Of a stretch of DNA of 64,000 bases, positions 1-7,701 are shown one piece after another; within the stretch, counting starts at the first letter, position 1, and each line of letters starts with the position of its first letter. Origin of the DNA: CAZGMC01 sp964526565 (GTDB lineage Bacteria; Pseudomonadota; Alphaproteobacteria; DSM-16000; Inquilinaceae); NCBI GenBank assembly GCA_964526565.1, contig CAZGMC010000007.1:7305-71304 (forward strand), read 5' to 3'. The notes beneath the pieces were generated by a model, which did no database searches, was not told where the DNA came from, and saw only the letters and a program-made list of their open reading frames with translations. The position numbers and the translations under genes were made by a program.

Positions 1-1
1 C

Positions 2-1330
2 GGCGAGGAAACCTATCTGTCCCAGGTCGTCGAAATGGTCCGCCAGGCCCAGGCGTCGCGCTCGCGCAGCCAGAACATGGCGGACCGGGCGGCCGCCTGG
101 CTGACCTGCCTGGCGATCAGCGTCGGTCTGGTGACCCTGGGCGTGTGGCTGGCGGTCGGCCAAGACTTCACATTCGCGCTGGCGCGCATGGTGACCGTCA
201 TGGTCATCACCTGCCCCCACGCGCTCGGGCTTGCCGTTCCGCTTGTCGTCGCCGTCAGCACGAGCCTCAGCGCGCGGTCCGGCCTGCTGATCCGCGACCG
301 CGGCGCGTTCGAGCGGGCCCGCAACCTGGACGTCGTCATCTTCGACAAGACCGGAACGCTGACGGAAGGCCGGTTCGGCGTCAGCGATGTCATTCCGTTC
401 GGTGACGCCACGGCAGACCGGGTGTTGACGCTCGCTGCCTCGCTCGAGAGCCAGTCGGAGCATCCCATCGCCAAGGGGATCGTCGCCACCGCCGACGAGC
501 GCGGCCTGACCATCAGCGCCGCGAAGGATTTCATGGCGCTCAAGGGCCGCGGTGCCCAGGCCTCGGTCGACGGTCACGACGTCAAGGTCGTGAGCCCGGG
601 CCATCTGCAGGACCAGGGACTGGCCGCCGACAACGAGGCCGACAACGAGGACGTGAAGCGTGTTGCGGAGGAGGGCAGGACGGTCGTCTACGTGATCGTC
701 GACGGCGCCGTCGAGGGGGCCATTGCGCTGGCCGATGTCGTGCGGAAGGAGTCGCGCGAGGCGGTGGCCAGGCTCAAGGACATGGGCATTCGCTGCATGA
801 TGCTCACCGGCGATACCAGGGCGGTCGCCAGGAGCGTCGCCGAAGAGCTCGACCTTGACGAATACTTCGCCGAGGTGCTGCCCGACAAGAAGGCCGACAA
901 GGTCAAGGAGGTCAAGCGCGAGGGCGGCATCGTCGCCATGGTCGGCGACGGCGTCAATGACGCGCCGGCGCTGGTCGATGCCGATCTCGGCATCGCCATC
1001 GGCGCCGGCACGGATGTGGCCGTGCAGTCGGCGGACATCGTGCTGGTCCGGAACGACCCGCGCGACGTGGTCGCCATCCTCCAGCTGTCGCGCGCCACCT
1101 ACAGGAAGATGCTCCAGAACTTCGGGCTGGCGACCGGGTACAATGTCGTCGCCGTCCCGCTCGCCGCCGGTGTCGCCGCCCCCTGGGGCATCGTCCTGTC
1201 GCCCGCGATCGGCGCGGCACTCATGTCGGCGAGCACCGTCCTGGTGGCAATCAACGCAAAGCTCCTGGAGCGGGCGCGGCGGCTCGTCGACCGGCTCAAG
1301 CCGGAAGAGACGGGACAGGAGCCGACGTGA
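2..1330 (+). CDS. copB: P1B-type heavy-metal ATPase, CopB-like (5' partial)
   Basis: This is the C-terminal part of a P-type ATPase that pumps soft metals such as copper or silver across the inner membrane. The frame is open from base 2, so the start, metal-binding head, first helices and actuator (TGES) domain lie outside the window. In order one sees a helix pair with the intramembrane TCPHALG site near base 209, the phosphorylation loop DKTGTLTEG near 344, the SEHP nucleotide-binding signature near 455, the GDGVNDAP hinge near 943 and two closing membrane helices. CPH rather than CPC is the mark of the P1B-3 (CopB) subgroup; the actual metal cannot be read from sequence. All catalytic motifs present are intact. 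No other copper gene is adjacent inside the window. Confidence 0.93.
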   Translation, partial: GEETYLSQVVEMVRQAQASRSRSQNMADRAAAWLTCLAISVGLVTLGVWLAVGQDFTFALARMVTVMVITCPHALGLAVPLVVAVSTSLSARSGLLIRDRGAFERARNLDVVIFDKTGTLTEGRFGVSDVIPFGDATADRVLTLAASLESQSEHPIAKGIVATADERGLTISAAKDFMALKGRGAQASVDGHDVKVVSPGHLQDQGLAADNEADNEDVKRVAEEGRTVVYVIVDGAVEGAIALADVVRKESREAVARLKDMGIRCMMLTGDTRAVARSVAEELDLDEYFAEVLPDKKADKVKEVKREGGIVAMVGDGVNDAPALVDADLGIAIGAGTDVAVQSADIVLVRNDPRDVVAILQLSRATYRKMLQNFGLATGYNVVAVPLAAGVAAPWGIVLSPAIGAALMSASTVLVAINAKLLERARRLVDRLKPEETGQEPT

Positions 1331-1404
1331 ACGGCGGGTTGACCTTGCACCAAACCCGGCGCGCGGATTCGCGGCAGCACCTTTTCGGAGTCCCGAGCCT
1401 TTGT

Positions 1405-1460
1405 GTCCCCGAGACTCCGTCCCCGAGACTCCGTCCCCGACACTCCGTCCCCGAGACGCC
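1405..1460. repeat. 14-bp tandem repeat, four copies
   Basis: Four head-to-tail copies of a 14-bp unit GTCCCCGAGACTCC (copies 3 and 4 each carry one or two changes) lie in the 200-bp gap between the convergent ends of the ATPase gene and the next minus-strand gene. The GTCCCCG core recurs in another 14-bp array at 29796-29830. No gene was seen in the gap. Confidence 0.9.
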
Positions 1461-1531
1461 CCGTATTGTGTCTGCAGTGATCGACCTGACGTTCGCGGTG
1501 GGGCGCCAGGGTCGCCTTCCCATGGGCGTTG

Positions 1532-1924
1532 TTACAGGTTGTCGAGCAGATACTCCCGAATGCCGCTCGCGTCGATCACGCCGTCCCAGCCGGCCGCCGG
1601 CGCGACGTGGAGGGCCAGCACACCGTTCTCGAGCGCGATCGACGCCGCCGACGGCTCCTCGACCCGGACGACCTTGATGGTCTTGATGGCGTCGCGCAAC
1701 GCCTGCGCCGCGGCCTCGTCGCGACCGATTCTGTTCAGGCTGTCGGTGAATTGCTGCAGAACATAACCGTTGAGGTTCAGCAGTCCCTGGTGGTCGCTCT
1801 TCCACTGGTCCCAATCAATGTCGAAGGCGACATCGCCGCCGGTGAACTGGTTGTAATTCCGCTGGTGGAACGGGATTTCATTGTCGCGAATGTGATTGAT
1901 GACGCGCGTTTCCTTAAGGCCCAT
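1532..1924 (-). CDS. Hypothetical protein (130 aa)
   Basis: I do not recognise this protein. It is 130 residues, soluble, without signal peptide or membrane segment, and unusually rich in Asn, Asp and Gln for this genome in its N-terminal half (for example FHQRNYNQFTGGDVAFDIDW). The C-terminal half looks like an alpha-beta fold with a predicted amphipathic helix (RIGRDEAAAQALRDAIKTIK). The ATG at 1924 follows a purine-rich GGGGGGAAGAG stretch, a good ribosome-binding site, and GC-rich codon use is normal, so it is very likely a real gene. It is transcribed alone, convergent with the metal ATPase. No function is proposed. Confidence 0.7.
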   Translation of the reverse strand: MGLKETRVINHIRDNEIPFHQRNYNQFTGGDVAFDIDWDQWKSDHQGLLNLNGYVLQQFTDSLNRIGRDEAAAQALRDAIKTIKVVRVEEPSAASIALENGVLALHVAPAAGWDGVIDASGIREYLLDNL

Positions 1925-2105
1925 GGCTCTTCCCCCCCTCGATCGACCGGATGGTTAACGCCTGTCAACAGCACTTTCAGCTGAAGATGGCAGACGGCCC
2001 CGGTGCCGCTCAAGCCTTTTCAGCGGCCCGGCAGCTGGCCGGGACGCGCTTTCGCTGAAGTCGGGTCGAGTTCTGTAGGCAGCGCGTTCCCAGGTTGCCC
2101 AATCC

Positions 2106-2150
2106 ACCAACATCTGCCCCAACAACACCTGCCCCACCAACACCCGCCCC
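2106..2150. repeat. 15-bp imperfect tandem repeat, three copies
   Basis: Three adjacent 15-bp units of the form ACCAACAYCYGCCCC sit just downstream of the stop codon of the minus-strand gene at 2164. They are not in a recognised coding frame. Confidence 0.75.
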
Positions 2151-2163
2151 GGCCCGGCCGCCG

Positions 2164-2649
2164 CTACTCCCGCAGGCAGTCCGGCGGCACGCGGCCGCCC
2201 AGGACGTAGGCGATCTGGGAGAAGGCGCGCATGCCGGGACCGGTCTCGCAGGCCAGCGGGGCCTCGGTGGCCGGCTCGTACCTGGCCAGGAAGACAAGCA
2301 GAAAGAACAGGCCCAGGATCGCCGCCGGCAGCCAGGCATAGGCGCGGCCCTGCTGGGGCAGCGGATCGCGGCGACGCACCCGATCGGCGCCGAAGGCATC
2401 GCGGTCGAGCCGGCCGGCGGTGGCCTGGTGCATGACCTCACGGCTGAAGTGGCGCGCCCAGATCGGCACGACCTGATTGAACATGTAGGCGGCGAAGGGC
2501 CGCTCCATAGCCTTCTCGTCGGCCTCCTCGCCGGTCCAACGCTGCCAGGCCAGACGGAACAGGTCGAACTCGCTGACATGAAGGTGGTTGGCGGCCTCCA
2601 CGACCTGCCGCACGTCCTCCGGAGGCTCGGGCGTCTGGAAAAACTGCAT
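2164..2649 (-). CDS. Hypothetical protein with one membrane segment
   Basis: This is an unrecognised 161-residue protein. The N-terminal part (MQFFQTPEPPEDVRQVVEAA...) is soluble and helical, with several Trp and Phe residues. A single hydrophobic segment (WLPAAILGLFFLLVFLARY) lies about residues 104-122 and is followed by a 38-residue tail with two Cys. The start at 2649 is preferred over an in-frame codon at 2688 because GAGGA lies nine bases upstream of it and the extra N-terminus has no typical features. It is monocistronic and divergent from the CBS-domain gene at 2813. A membrane-anchored protein with a cytoplasmic head is the most that can be inferred. Confidence 0.65.
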   Translation of the reverse strand: MQFFQTPEPPEDVRQVVEAANHLHVSEFDLFRLAWQRWTGEEADEKAMERPFAAYMFNQVVPIWARHFSREVMHQATAGRLDRDAFGADRVRRRDPLPQQGRAYAWLPAAILGLFFLLVFLARYEPATEAPLACETGPGMRAFSQIAYVLGGRVPPDCLRE

Positions 2650-2812
2650 GGCCGGCAAATCCTCGCGCTGGCATGGCCAGGGCGGCACAATAGGTTACCC
2701 TGACAACCTACTTGGCGCGCAGGCGACGGCCGGCAAGGGATCGTGGTGCTGTTGCGGGGGGCGCGGCGCTGCTAGAATGCGCCCTGCCGTGCCACTTACC
2801 AGGACCGACGGC

Positions 2813-3208
2813 ATGCCGATCCGTGCCATCGCCGATGTCCTCAAGGACCAGCAGCTCGTCCGCCTCGAGCCGTCGGCGACCATCGCCGAGGCGGCGCGGG
2901 CCATGTCCGATCACCATGTCGGGGCCGTCGTGGTCGTTGACGAACACGGCCTGGTCGGCATCTTCACCGAGCGCGACATGGTCGAGCGGGTCGTCGCCGC
3001 CGGCCGGCCGCCGGGCGAGACACGACTGGCCGACGTCATGACGCGCCGGCCGCTGTGGATCACGCCGCAGACCTCGGTGCGCGAGGCGCTGCGGACCATG
3101 AAGGAGCACCACCTGCGCCACCTGCCGGTGATGCGCGACGGCACCGTCATCGGCGTCGTCTCGGTGCGCGACTTCCTGCCGTCGGAAACCGCCGAGTTCT
3201 TCCTGTAG
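2813..3208 (+). CDS. CBS-domain pair protein
   Basis: This is a stand-alone tandem CBS (Bateman) module of 131 residues. Such proteins bind adenosyl nucleotides and sense energy or redox state, usually by acting on a partner. Two CBS repeats are visible: residues about 1-58 (IADVLKDQQLVRLEPSATIA, ending VGIFTERDMV) and about 65-125 (VMTRRPLWITPQTSVREAL, ending VIGVVSVRDF). Both end with the usual G-[IV]-x-[ST]-x-RD signature. The start at 2813 has AGGA about ten bases upstream; an ATG at 2777 is possible but weaker. It is the first of three separate CBS-pair proteins in the window (others at 21547 and 44707). The partner is unknown; the neighbours give no clue. Confidence 0.88.
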   Translation: MPIRAIADVLKDQQLVRLEPSATIAEAARAMSDHHVGAVVVVDEHGLVGIFTERDMVERVVAAGRPPGETRLADVMTRRPLWITPQTSVREALRTMKEHHLRHLPVMRDGTVIGVVSVRDFLPSETAEFFL

Positions 3209-3220
3209 ACGGGCCCGCGC

Positions 3221-4147
3221 TCAGGCCACCAGGTGGCGCACCGGCGCGTCCCAGTACGGCTCCGGTCCGAACCGCCCGGCCAGGAAATCGACGAAGGCGC
3301 GCACCTTGGTCGACAGGTACCGGTTGTGCGGATAGACCGCGTACGCGGTGGCCGCCGCCGGCCGGTAGTCGCACAGCACCACCTTGAGCCGTCCGGCCGC
3401 CACCGCCTCGGCAACGATGAAGGTGGGCAGGACGATGATCCCGAGCCCGGACTCGGCGATGGCGCACAGCACGTCGCCGTTGTTGACGCGCAGCCGCCCT
3501 CCGACGCGCACCACGTGCTCGGTGCCGTCGCGGCCGGTCAGCTTCCACTGCTCGGCGGCCGGGGCGTTGGTGTAGAGGAAGCAGTCGTGCCGGGCCAGGT
3601 CCTGCGGCCGCTGCGGCTCGCCGTGCCGCGCCAGATAGGACGGGGCGGCACACACCACCCGCCGGCACGGCGCCAGCCGGCGCGCGATCAGGGCGCTGTC
3701 GGCCAGCGTGCCGATGCGCACCGCCAGGTCGTAGCCCTCGTCGATCAGGTCGACGAAGCGGTCGTTGAGCGACAGGTCGACGTCCACCTCCGGCCAGCGC
3801 TCCAGGAACGCCGCCACCGCCGGCGCCAGGTGCAGCATGCCGAACGACATCGGCGCGTTGACCCGCAGCAGGCCGCGCGGCTCGGCGTGCAGGCTGGCCA
3901 CCGCCGCCTCGGTCTCCTCCACGTCGGCCAGGATGCGCACGCAGCGCTCGTAGAACGCCGCGCCGGCCTCGGTCAGGCTGAGCCGGCGGGTCGAGCGGTT
4001 CAGCAGGCGGGCGCCCAGGCGCTCCTCAAGCTCGGCGATGCGCCGGCTGACCACCGACTTCGACCAGCCGAGCCGCTCCGCCGCCGCGGTGAAGGTCTTC
4101 GCCTCGACCACGCGGACATAGGCCGCCATGTCGCCCAGCTTGTCCAT
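3221..4147 (-). CDS. LysR-family transcriptional regulator
   Basis: This 308-residue LysR-type activator/repressor has an N-terminal winged helix-turn-helix (residues about 7-60, MAAYVRVVEAKTFTAAAERL then SVVSRRIAELEERLG) and a C-terminal effector-binding domain of the periplasmic-binding fold. The subgroup resembles the DsdC/AaeR-like regulators with the PMSFGMLHLAPAVAAF stretch after the linker helix. The start at 4147 places the HTH at the usual distance from the N-terminus; an in-frame extension to 4246 would run through the promoter region. It is transcribed divergently from wrbA, with about 120 bp between, the classic arrangement for a LysR gene controlling its neighbour. I infer that it controls the wrbA / quinone-reductase / pirin operon in response to a quinone or electrophile. 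Confidence 0.9.
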   Translation of the reverse strand: MDKLGDMAAYVRVVEAKTFTAAAERLGWSKSVVSRRIAELEERLGARLLNRSTRRLSLTEAGAAFYERCVRILADVEETEAAVASLHAEPRGLLRVNAPMSFGMLHLAPAVAAFLERWPEVDVDLSLNDRFVDLIDEGYDLAVRIGTLADSALIARRLAPCRRVVCAAPSYLARHGEPQRPQDLARHDCFLYTNAPAAEQWKLTGRDGTEHVVRVGGRLRVNNGDVLCAIAESGLGIIVLPTFIVAEAVAAGRLKVVLCDYRPAAATAYAVYPHNRYLSTKVRAFVDFLAGRFGPEPYWDAPVRHLVA

Positions 4148-4225
4148 GCGCGCCGCCAGTGTTGCCGCTGCGTGGACAATCTTATGCGGCTGCGGGCGAT
4201 TATCAAATCCGGCCGCGCACGCCAT

Positions 4226-4254
4226 GTCCGTGGCGTCAAGGATCACCCACGGAC
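4226..4254. promoter_or_regulatory. Inverted repeat in the lysR-wrbA intergenic region
   Basis: A perfect 8-bp inverted repeat, GTCCGTGG and CCACGGAC, is separated by 13 bases and ends just upstream of the wrbA ribosome-binding site. It could be the operator of the divergent LysR regulator, or an RNA hairpin next to the start site. A LysR T-N11-A site was not clear enough to call. Confidence 0.45.
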
Positions 4255-4266
4255 GGGAGGGACACG

Positions 4267-4866
4267 ATGGCCAAGGTTCTGGTGCTGTACTACAGCTCCT
4301 ACGGCCACATCGAGACGATGGCCACGGCGGTCGCCGAGGGCGCGCGCGAGGCCGGTGCCGAGGTCACGGTCAAGCGGGTGCACGAGCTGGTGCCCGAGGA
4401 CGTGGCGAAGCAGTCCGGCTACAAGCTGGACCAGGAGGCACCGGTCGCCGAACCGCTGGAACTGGCCGACTACGACGCGGTCATCTTCGGCACGCCGACC
4501 CGGTTCGGCAACATGTGCGCCCAGATGCGCAACTTCCTGGACCGGACGACGAAGCTGTGGCTGAACGGCTCGCTGATCGGCAAGGTCGGCAGCGTGTTCA
4601 CCTCGACCGCCACCCAGCACGGCGGCCAGGAGAGCACCCTGCTGTCCACCCACATCACCCTGCTGCACCAGGGCATGGTCATCGTCGGCCTGCCCTATGC
4701 GGCGGCCGGGCAGATGCGGCTTGACGAGATCACCGGCGGGTCGCCCTACGGCGCTACCACCATCGCCGCCGGCGACGGTTCGCGCCAGCCCAGCGTCAAC
4801 GAGCTCGACCTGGCCCGCTTCCAGGGCCGCCACGTGGCGCAGATCGCCGCCAGGCTGGCCGGCTGA
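4267..4866 (+). CDS. wrbA: NAD(P)H:quinone oxidoreductase WrbA
   Basis: This flavodoxin-fold quinone reductase reduces quinones by two electrons using FMN and NAD(P)H, avoiding semiquinone radicals. The product is 199 residues, the family's usual length. The FMN phosphate loop is at the N-terminus (VLVLYYSSYGHIETMA), followed by GTPTRFGNMCAQMRNFLD, which binds the FMN ring, and the C-terminal HGGQESTLLS / GSPYGATTIA segments typical of WrbA. The ATG at 4267 follows GGGAGGG at a good distance. It is the first gene of an operon with a glutathionyl-hydroquinone reductase and a pirin, and is divergent from a LysR gene. The set points to defence against quinones or other electrophiles. Confidence 0.95.
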   Translation: MAKVLVLYYSSYGHIETMATAVAEGAREAGAEVTVKRVHELVPEDVAKQSGYKLDQEAPVAEPLELADYDAVIFGTPTRFGNMCAQMRNFLDRTTKLWLNGSLIGKVGSVFTSTATQHGGQESTLLSTHITLLHQGMVIVGLPYAAAGQMRLDEITGGSPYGATTIAAGDGSRQPSVNELDLARFQGRHVAQIAARLAG

Positions 4867-4929
4867 GCGTTTCGTTCACGACGGGGCGCCGGGCGCCGGC
4901 GTCCCGATCGAACCTGAGGGAGGAGAGCC

Positions 4930-5925
4930 ATGGGTCTGCTCGTCGACGGCGTCTGGCACGACCAGTGGTACGACACCAGGAGCACCGGCGGCCGCTTCGT
5001 GCGCCAGGCCAGCCAATTCCGCAACTGGGTCACGGCGGACGGCGCGCCCGGTCCGTCCGGCGCGGGCGGGTTCAAGGCCGAGCCGGGGCGCTATCACCTG
5101 TACGTCTCGCTGGCCTGCCCGTGGGCGCATCGCACGCTGATCTTCCGCGTGCTGAAGGGCCTGGCAGACGGGATCGGCGTGACCGTCGTCGACCCGCACA
5201 TGGGTGAGCACGGCTGGTCGTTCTCCGAAGCCCACCCGGACGACCTGCACGGCACGCGCCACCTGTACGAGGTGTACCGGATGGCCGACCCGGCGTACAC
5301 CGGCCGCGTCACCGTGCCGGTGCTGTGGGACAGGCAGCGACGGACCATCGTCAGCAACGAATCGGCTGAGATCATCCGCATGCTCAACGACGCCTTCGAC
5401 GGCGTCGGCGGCGATGCGTCGAAGGACTTCTACCCGCTGCCCCTGCGCGGCGAGATCGACGCGATCAATCAGGTCGTCTACGACACGGTCAACAACGGCG
5501 TCTACAAGTGCGGCTTCGCCACCAGCCAGGAGGCGTACGAGGAGGCGTACGATGCCCTGTTCGCCAGCCTGGACGACCTGGACGCGCGGCTCGGCCGGCA
5601 GCGCTACCTGGTCGGCGACCGGCTGACCGAGGCGGACTGGCGGCTGTTCACCACGCTGGTCCGGTTCGACCCGGTCTATGTCGGCCACTTCAAGTGCAAC
5701 CGGCAGCGCATCGCCGACTATCCGAACCTGTCCGGCTATCTGCGCGAGCTGTACCAGATGCCGGGCGTCGCCGGCACGGTCAACCTCGACCACATCAAGC
5801 GCCACTACTACGGCAGCCACAAGACCATCAACCCGACCGGCATCGTGCCCAAGGGACCGGCGATCGACCTGACCGCGCCGCACGGCCGCGAGCGGGTCGG
5901 GCCGGCACGGGAGGCGGCAGCATGA
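4930..5925 (+). CDS. yqjG: Glutathionyl-hydroquinone reductase (YqjG/PcpF type)
   Basis: This 331-residue enzyme of the Xi-class glutathione transferases removes glutathione from glutathionyl-hydroquinones. The thioredoxin-like domain holds the catalytic Cys63 in the motif LACPWAHRT, the same position as in E. coli YqjG. It is followed by the characteristic NESAEIIRMLND helix and an all-helical C-terminal domain with LTEADWRLFTTLVRFDPVY and the conserved HFKCNRQRI segment. It lies 63 bases after wrbA, and its stop overlaps the next start (ATGA at 5922), so the operon is likely translated in a coupled way. Hydroquinones made by WrbA can form glutathione adducts that this enzyme would repair. 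Confidence 0.95.
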   Translation: MGLLVDGVWHDQWYDTRSTGGRFVRQASQFRNWVTADGAPGPSGAGGFKAEPGRYHLYVSLACPWAHRTLIFRVLKGLADGIGVTVVDPHMGEHGWSFSEAHPDDLHGTRHLYEVYRMADPAYTGRVTVPVLWDRQRRTIVSNESAEIIRMLNDAFDGVGGDASKDFYPLPLRGEIDAINQVVYDTVNNGVYKCGFATSQEAYEEAYDALFASLDDLDARLGRQRYLVGDRLTEADWRLFTTLVRFDPVYVGHFKCNRQRIADYPNLSGYLRELYQMPGVAGTVNLDHIKRHYYGSHKTINPTGIVPKGPAIDLTAPHGRERVGPAREAAA

Positions 5926-6626
5926 TCGAGATCGTCCCCTTCGCCTCGCTGGGCCACGCCGACCACGGCTGGCTGGACGCGCGGCACCATTTCAGCTTCG
6001 CCGAGTACCACGACCCGGCGCGCATGGGCTTCGGCCCGCTGCGGGTGTGGAACGACGACACAGTGGCACCCGGCACCGGCTTCGGGATGCACCCGCACCA
6101 CGACATGGAGATCATCACCTATGTCCGCGACGGCGCCATCACCCACGAGGACCACCTGGGCAATGCCGGCCGGACCGGGGCCGGCGACATCCAGGTGATG
6201 AGCGCCGGCAAGGGCATCGTCCACGCCGAATGGAACCGCGAGGCGGTGCCGACCCGGCTGTTCCAGATCTGGATCCGCCCGCACACCACCGGCGTCCGCC
6301 CACGCTGGGAGCAGCGCCGGTTTCCGAAGCGGGATCGCAGCGGCGTGCTGGTGCCGCTCGCCTCCGGCCGCGCCGCGGATCTCGAGGCCGGCGCCCTGCC
6401 GATCCACCAGGACGCCACCCTGTACGGCGCCACCCTGGCGGCGGGGCAGGTTGTGGAGCACGAACTGGCCCCCGGCCGCCGCGCCTATCTGGTGGTCAGC
6501 CGCGGCACGGCGGAGGTCAACGGCCAACCGCTGGGTGAACGCGACGCCGCGGCGGTCCAGGACGTGGACCGGATCACGGTGACAGCCGCGACGGAGGCGG
6601 AGATCCTGCTGACGGATCTGCCGTGA
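5922..6626 (+). CDS. Pirin family protein
   Basis: This is a two-cupin pirin of 234 residues, similar to E. coli YhhW. Pirins bind one metal in the N-terminal cupin, and some oxidise the flavonol quercetin. The metal ligands are visible: two His in GMHPHHDMEIITYV, and the His/Glu pair in GKGIVHAEWN. The C-terminal cupin (about residues 145-230) lacks obvious ligands, as in other pirins. The start overlaps the stop of the upstream reductase gene by four bases, so it belongs to the same operon and presumably the same quinone/electrophile response. A strong terminator follows 28 bases after the stop. Its substrate cannot be inferred. Confidence 0.93.
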   Translation: MIEIVPFASLGHADHGWLDARHHFSFAEYHDPARMGFGPLRVWNDDTVAPGTGFGMHPHHDMEIITYVRDGAITHEDHLGNAGRTGAGDIQVMSAGKGIVHAEWNREAVPTRLFQIWIRPHTTGVRPRWEQRRFPKRDRSGVLVPLASGRAADLEAGALPIHQDATLYGATLAAGQVVEHELAPGRRAYLVVSRGTAEVNGQPLGERDAAAVQDVDRITVTAATEAEILLTDLP

Positions 6627-6653
6627 CGCCGGCGATGGAACTGAATTGAGCGG

Positions 6654-6683
6654 ACCCGGCGCCCCGCGAGAGCGCCGGGTTTT
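6654..6683 (+). terminator. Rho-independent terminator of the wrbA operon
   Basis: A perfect 8-bp GC stem (CCCGGCGC with GCGCCGGG, extended by one A-T pair) with a 9-base loop is followed immediately by TTTT. It lies directly after the pirin gene. Confidence 0.85.
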
Positions 6684-6755
6684 CCGATGCGTCCCATTTG
6701 CGTGGTACGGACTGTCGGTCTTTGTCGAAAAATGGCTTGCCCGGCACATATGTTT

Positions 6756-7130
6756 CTGTTATGTTCCTGACCCTGGTACGGGTCAGAGTCCGAACCCGAC
6801 TGGCATAGAATGGACCCTGCTCTCCTTGATGGTCGGCGCAGCGTGGAGCACTTGAAGGCCGATGACCACAGTTCCATTCGATACCCTCGCGCTCGCCCGC
6901 GATCTTGAAGCTGCCGGCTTCCCCTCGAAGCAGGCGCAGGACACTGCGGCTGCCCTGGCCAGGGCCGTTGGCGATCACGACGTCGCCACCAAGACCGACC
7001 TCCGCGACCTGGAGCAGCGCCTGACCATCCGCATGGGCGGCATGCTTGTCGCATTGGCCGGGTTCCTGGCCATCATCCGGTTCTTTGCCTGAGCAACAGG
7101 CTTGGCCGATGCGCAGTCACTGTTATGTTC
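6756..7130. repeat. Pair of 11-bp direct repeats around a small gene
   Basis: CTGTTATGTTC occurs at 6756-6766 and again at 7120-7130, bracketing the 76-residue gene at 6862. Directly after the left copy is a hairpin, CTGACCC and GGGTCAG around a 6-base loop (6767-6786). This could be a target-site duplication of a small inserted segment, or chance; no transposase is present. Confidence 0.35.
6862..7092 (+). CDS. Small coiled-coil membrane-tail protein (DUF1640-like)
   Basis: This 76-residue protein has the plan of the DUF1640/CCDC90 family. It opens with FDTLALARDLEAAGFPSKQA, continues with a short coiled coil (ATKTDLRDLEQRLTIRM), and ends with one C-terminal transmembrane helix (MLVALAGFLAIIRFFA). 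Bacterial members are small, often multi-copy and of unknown function; eukaryotic relatives include mitochondrial calcium-uniporter regulators. Here the coiled coil is much shorter than in most members. The gene stands alone between the wrbA terminator and the first cobalamin riboswitch, and is bracketed by 11-bp direct repeats. Confidence 0.75.
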   Translation: MTTVPFDTLALARDLEAAGFPSKQAQDTAAALARAVGDHDVATKTDLRDLEQRLTIRMGGMLVALAGFLAIIRFFA

Positions 7131-7351
7131 ATTGAGGCAGGCAGGCATCCTGCGCCGAAGCCCGCGCGGCGAGGACGGACTGCCAGATGTCGAGCGCACC
7201 TGGTACGGCCAGGTGGCGGCCTTCGCCCTGCTGCAGGCGGCGCAGCCCTCATCGCCCGGTGAGACGACATGGCCCCCGTTCCAGCTCGGCCGTCGGCCGG
7301 ATTCCGATTGACAGCCGACTGCCGCGACGACAGCTTTGCCACCCGTGTGGC

Positions 7352-7566
7352 GGTGCCCGTGGCCCGGATCGGTCCACGGGAAAAAGGGAATTCGGTGCGA
7401 GCCCCGTTGGCTCAAGGCCGAAGCTGACCCCGCAACTGTAGGCGGAGAGCCGGCGCTCGACGATGGCCACCGGGCAACCGGGAAGGCCGGGCGCAGGCAA
7501 CGACCCGCGAGCCAGGAAACCTGCCGTCGCACCATCGCCGATCCGCCGGACGGGGTGTTCCGGCGG
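7352..7566 (+). promoter_or_regulatory. Cobalamin (AdoCbl) riboswitch upstream of exbB
   Basis: The conserved cobalamin-aptamer blocks appear in order: GGTGCCC at the 5' end, AAAAGGGAATTCGGTGCGAG (7382-7401), ACCCCGCAACTGTAGGCGG (7427-7445), CCGGGAAGGC (7478-7487) and the B12 box GCGAGCCAGGAAACCTGCC (7507-7525). An expression-platform hairpin follows (8-bp stem 7543-7550 / 7559-7566) whose loop CGGGGT is exactly complementary to ACCCCG at 7427-7432, matching the L5-L13 kissing loop of this class. B12 binding should switch off the Ton genes downstream. Confidence 0.95.
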
Positions 7567-7622
7567 CGTAGCCCTTACGTATGCGGCGATAACGGTTTGA
7601 CCCGCAGCGTAAGGAGGTTCGC

Positions 7623-7688
7623 GTGAAAGGCGTCGGCACGGTTTCTGCAGCCATTGCGTCGGGTAGCACCGCCGCGAATCGGTCCTAG
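7623..7688 (+). CDS. Putative 21-residue leader ORF with a strong SD
   Basis: A GTG codon at 7623 lies five bases after a perfect AAGGAGG (7611-7617), the best ribosome-binding site in this region, and opens a 21-codon frame (MKGVGTVSAAIASGSTAANR + S) that stops at 7688. The exbB ATG follows 13 bases later in another frame and has only a weak site of its own. Either this is a translated leader peptide coupled to exbB, or a frameshift has detached the site from its gene. No similarity is recognised. Confidence 0.4.
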   Translation: MKGVGTVSAAIASGSTAANRS

Positions 7689-7701
7689 GCGGGGCGGCGC
7701 C

